A stretch of 64,000 bases of DNA from Ferruginibacter paludis. GTDB lineage: Bacteria; Bacteroidota; Bacteroidia; Chitinophagales; Chitinophagaceae. The notes under the pieces are model-generated. The model saw only the letters and a program-made list of their open reading frames with translations, searched no databases and was not told the DNA's origin. The stretch lies in NCBI RefSeq assembly GCF_030409685.1, contig NZ_JAUFQJ010000002.1:310001-374000 (forward strand), written 5' to 3'. Position 1 is the first letter of the stretch. Every line of letters starts with the position of its first letter. This document shows positions 63,001 through 64,000 of the stretch, in pieces. The position numbers and the translations under genes are program-made.

Positions 63001-64000
63001 GTGAGGGATAAAAATTCTTTTTTTGTATAGCCATATTTTTTAAAGGCGGCAGGGTTGGCTTCAATAATTGCATGAGTTTTAAAATCAAAAATATACAACG
63101 GCAGCGGGTTGTTATTAAAGAGGTATTGATAACGCATTTCTGAAAGGCCGAGCGCATATTCCTGTGCCTTTTTTTCTGTTGCATCTTTGGCGATGCAATA
63201 CATCGTTTTTTCATCTTTATCCCATCGCACTGTCCAGGAAAGGCTTACAATGTGTCCATCTTTTCTTACATAGTTATTTTCGAAGTTGTTAATCTGTATT
63301 CCCTTTTCAGCAAGCTGCTTTTCCATTTCAATTGTTGGCTGTTTATCCGCGTCTGCTACAAAATCAATTGTCCTTTTGCCAATCAGCTCTTCTGGTTGAT
63401 AGCCCAATACTTTTTTGCAGGCTTTGCTAACCTGTAAAAAATGGCCTGCTGCATCAATTTCGCAAATCATATCAAATGAATAGTCCAGTATTCGTTGCCT
63501 GTCGGCCAATGTTTTGTTCAGCAGTGTCAGTGCATTTTTTTCTTTGGTAATATCTGTTGCAATACAGTATACACCGGTAATTTGGTTGTTGATTAAAATG
63601 GGCAGCGTTACCAGCGATATCTGTAGTGTATTTCCCTTTGCCGTTATAATCCTTATTTCATGCTCCTGTGTAAAGCCATTTTTTGTATTTTCAAAATAAC
63701 TTTTAACGGCTGGCAAGTCCTCCGGAAATATAAAATTTGTAAAGTGCATATTATTCAACTCGTCCATCGTGCACTCGGCTTTTGCAGCCAGTATATTATT
63801 GGCACTGGTGATATACCCATCCATATCCATTGAAAAAACCGCGGCAGGATTTTGGTAAAAAAGTGATTGGTACATTTCCCTGCTCTCTTTTAAATCCTGC
63901 TCCATTTTTTTACGCTCGGTAATATCCTGTATAACGCCGATTAAAATATCGGGGTTACCTGCTGCATTGTACTTTGTTGAGCCATATGCCATGATGGCCC
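60084..64000 (-). CDS. Multi-PAS histidine kinase, phytochrome-type core (5' partial)
   Basis: The reading frame continues past the window end, so the N-terminus is missing; over 1300 residues are visible. They comprise the tail of one PAS unit and eight further PAS/PAC units, each closing with a D-I/V-T motif (DITERKK, DITKEKN, DATEKKA, DVTEKIK, DVTEQRK, NITENKL, DITLLKL, DITEIIS, DITKRIQ). A coiled coil and a kinase core follow, with His in FAYIASHDLQEPLRM, the N box LFQNLIGNAIKYQ, ADNGIGID and GTGIGLAICKKIVNNHNG. No membrane helix is seen in the visible part. The gene is 148 bases upstream of, and in the same direction as, the receiver-PAS-GAF kinase. Confidence 0.9.
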   Translation of the reverse strand, partial: AIMAYGSTKYNAAGNPDILIGVIQDITERKKMEQDLKESREMYQSLFYQNPAAVFSMDMDGYITSANNILAAKAECTMDELNNMHFTNFIFPEDLPAVKSYFENTKNGFTQEHEIRIITAKGNTLQISLVTLPILINNQITGVYCIATDITKEKNALTLLNKTLADRQRILDYSFDMICEIDAAGHFLQVSKACKKVLGYQPEELIGKRTIDFVADADKQPTIEMEKQLAEKGIQINNFENNYVRKDGHIVSLSWTVRWDKDEKTMYCIAKDATEKKAQEYALGLSEMRYQYLFNNNPLPLYIFDFKTHAIIEANPAAFKKYGYTKKEFLSLTIDRLRPPEEIPIMEKMLKSEAAFSNVNGRIWTHRKKNGELMYLKNTGNIIDYNGKQCVLCLLDDVTEKIKADEATRESEEKRRLIMNAALDAVICMDLQGRITFWNPQAEKIFGWKETEAMGHNVSTLLIPERYRKLPQQGMDRYLKPGNSQPLRSVLNLHVVNKDLKEFPVEITIQSIKQKGEQFFCSFIRDVTEQRKADSLKNFERRDKVALINSTDDLIWSVSKDLKLIAGNKAFVKNFKKETGVLIKPGDYLLRKDAFSEDMLLIWHEMYYCALSGEAIKKEISSNSQNQVSPEWNEVSFNPIYNGREITGIACYSRNITENKLQKDKLLAINKKLETAQKMARLGYWEVDLKTGTAFWSDELYRIHRFENKGQPVPLQQIAGVIHPDDLKLVMQYYADAIEGKRLYDYEHRIVLNDGTIKVLLQKGTLVHNKEGVVIGLEGTTQDITLLKLAEQAVKDSEEKYRMIFNCNPLPNWIYDLETLQIMEVNDAAIAHYGYSSAEFLKMTIKQLFIAEQVPALIQVNQEINNYGLINFGQWQHVKKSGALMDVDITGHSIFYSNRNAVMIVCNDITEIISAQQALVKSIERFEYATRATSDAIWDCDLANDTVFWGEGFNTLFGYKMKDPRPGLHSWESCIHPDEQAAVIQTMTDVIDDKEKNYWQGEYRFRKFDGTYANVADYALIIRDKNGKPYRIIGAMQDITKRIQNEIMLKELNQQLNKRAAELASSNAELEQFAYIASHDLQEPLRMVTSFLSQIQKKYEAQLDENGRIYIGFAVDGAVRMRKIIQDLLEYSRVGWQKYHFEKVDMNHLLKEVVSIYSNTIEQKKMLVSWNNLPEITGAKIPLQQLFQNLIGNAIKYQHPDTVPEITITATAFDEYWEFAVADNGIGIDPEYFDRIFVIFQRLHNKNEFSGTGIGLAICKKIVNNHNGKLWVKSEQKKGSTFYFTIARQNLQTVASQVTTDAEK

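Noticed and set aside
1-64000. tRNA, rRNA, insertion sequence or prophage
   Set aside because: No transposase, integrase, terminal inverted repeats with target duplications, or tRNA-like cloverleaf was recognised on reading both strands.

Overview
The window looks like chromosomal DNA of a Bacteroidota bacterium, most likely Chitinophagaceae. The pointers are a type IX secretion (T9SS) C-terminal sorting domain, SprB and MBG repeats, weak or absent Shine-Dalgarno sequences, many periplasmic glycoside hydrolases and a very high density of multi-PAS sensor kinases. The family-level assignment is inference from protein style; no rRNA or tRNA gene was seen.

Layout. 1-6.3 kb: the 3' part of a giant T9SS-exported multidomain protein (ice-binding-like, SprB, subtilase-like, MBG domains and an unusual nine-residue repeat). 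6.4-19.8 kb: ordinary metabolic genes (TPR-adenylate cyclase, P-type ATPase, free-standing HNH protein, two HD hydrolases, CoA-transferase, NagA, PAP2 protein, type II NADH dehydrogenase, FGGY sugar kinase). 20.0-29.2 kb: four co-directional secreted glycoside hydrolases (GH31 with PA14, GH2, GH43-like, GH2), a side-chain-trimming set that would suit xyloglucan-like polymers; no SusC/SusD is visible. 29.6-36.2 kb: a membrane sensor kinase and an exopolysaccharide-type locus (GT2, stand-alone receiver, a receiver-like/sugar-transferase fusion with a Cys cluster, a frameshifted TolC-like gene, a membrane GT2). 36.2-48.3 kb: hybrid kinase, HPt protein, sigma-54 activator, a second hybrid kinase, and a broken FIST-PAS hybrid kinase that is a decayed paralogue of the second one.

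48.7-57.2 kb: a compact plus-strand L-fucose module. It holds two GH29 fucosidases, a mutarotase, an L-fucose dehydrogenase-like SDR, a fuconolactonase, an altronate-dehydratase-type (UxaA) enzyme placed where L-fuconate dehydratase is expected, a 2-keto-3-deoxy-fuconate dehydrogenase-like SDR and an FAH-family hydrolase. Together these would convert fucosides to pyruvate and lactate without phosphorylation. 57.3-64 kb: two large minus-strand PAS kinases, the second running off the window.

Most distinctive: (i) the pseudo-receiver/sugar-transferase fusion beside a multistep phosphorelay, (ii) the NGSLLKVV repeat array inside a split MBG domain, (iii) the UxaA-type oxidative fucose pathway whose dehydrogenase lacks the usual SDR lysine, and (iv) a decaying hybrid kinase next to its intact paralogue.
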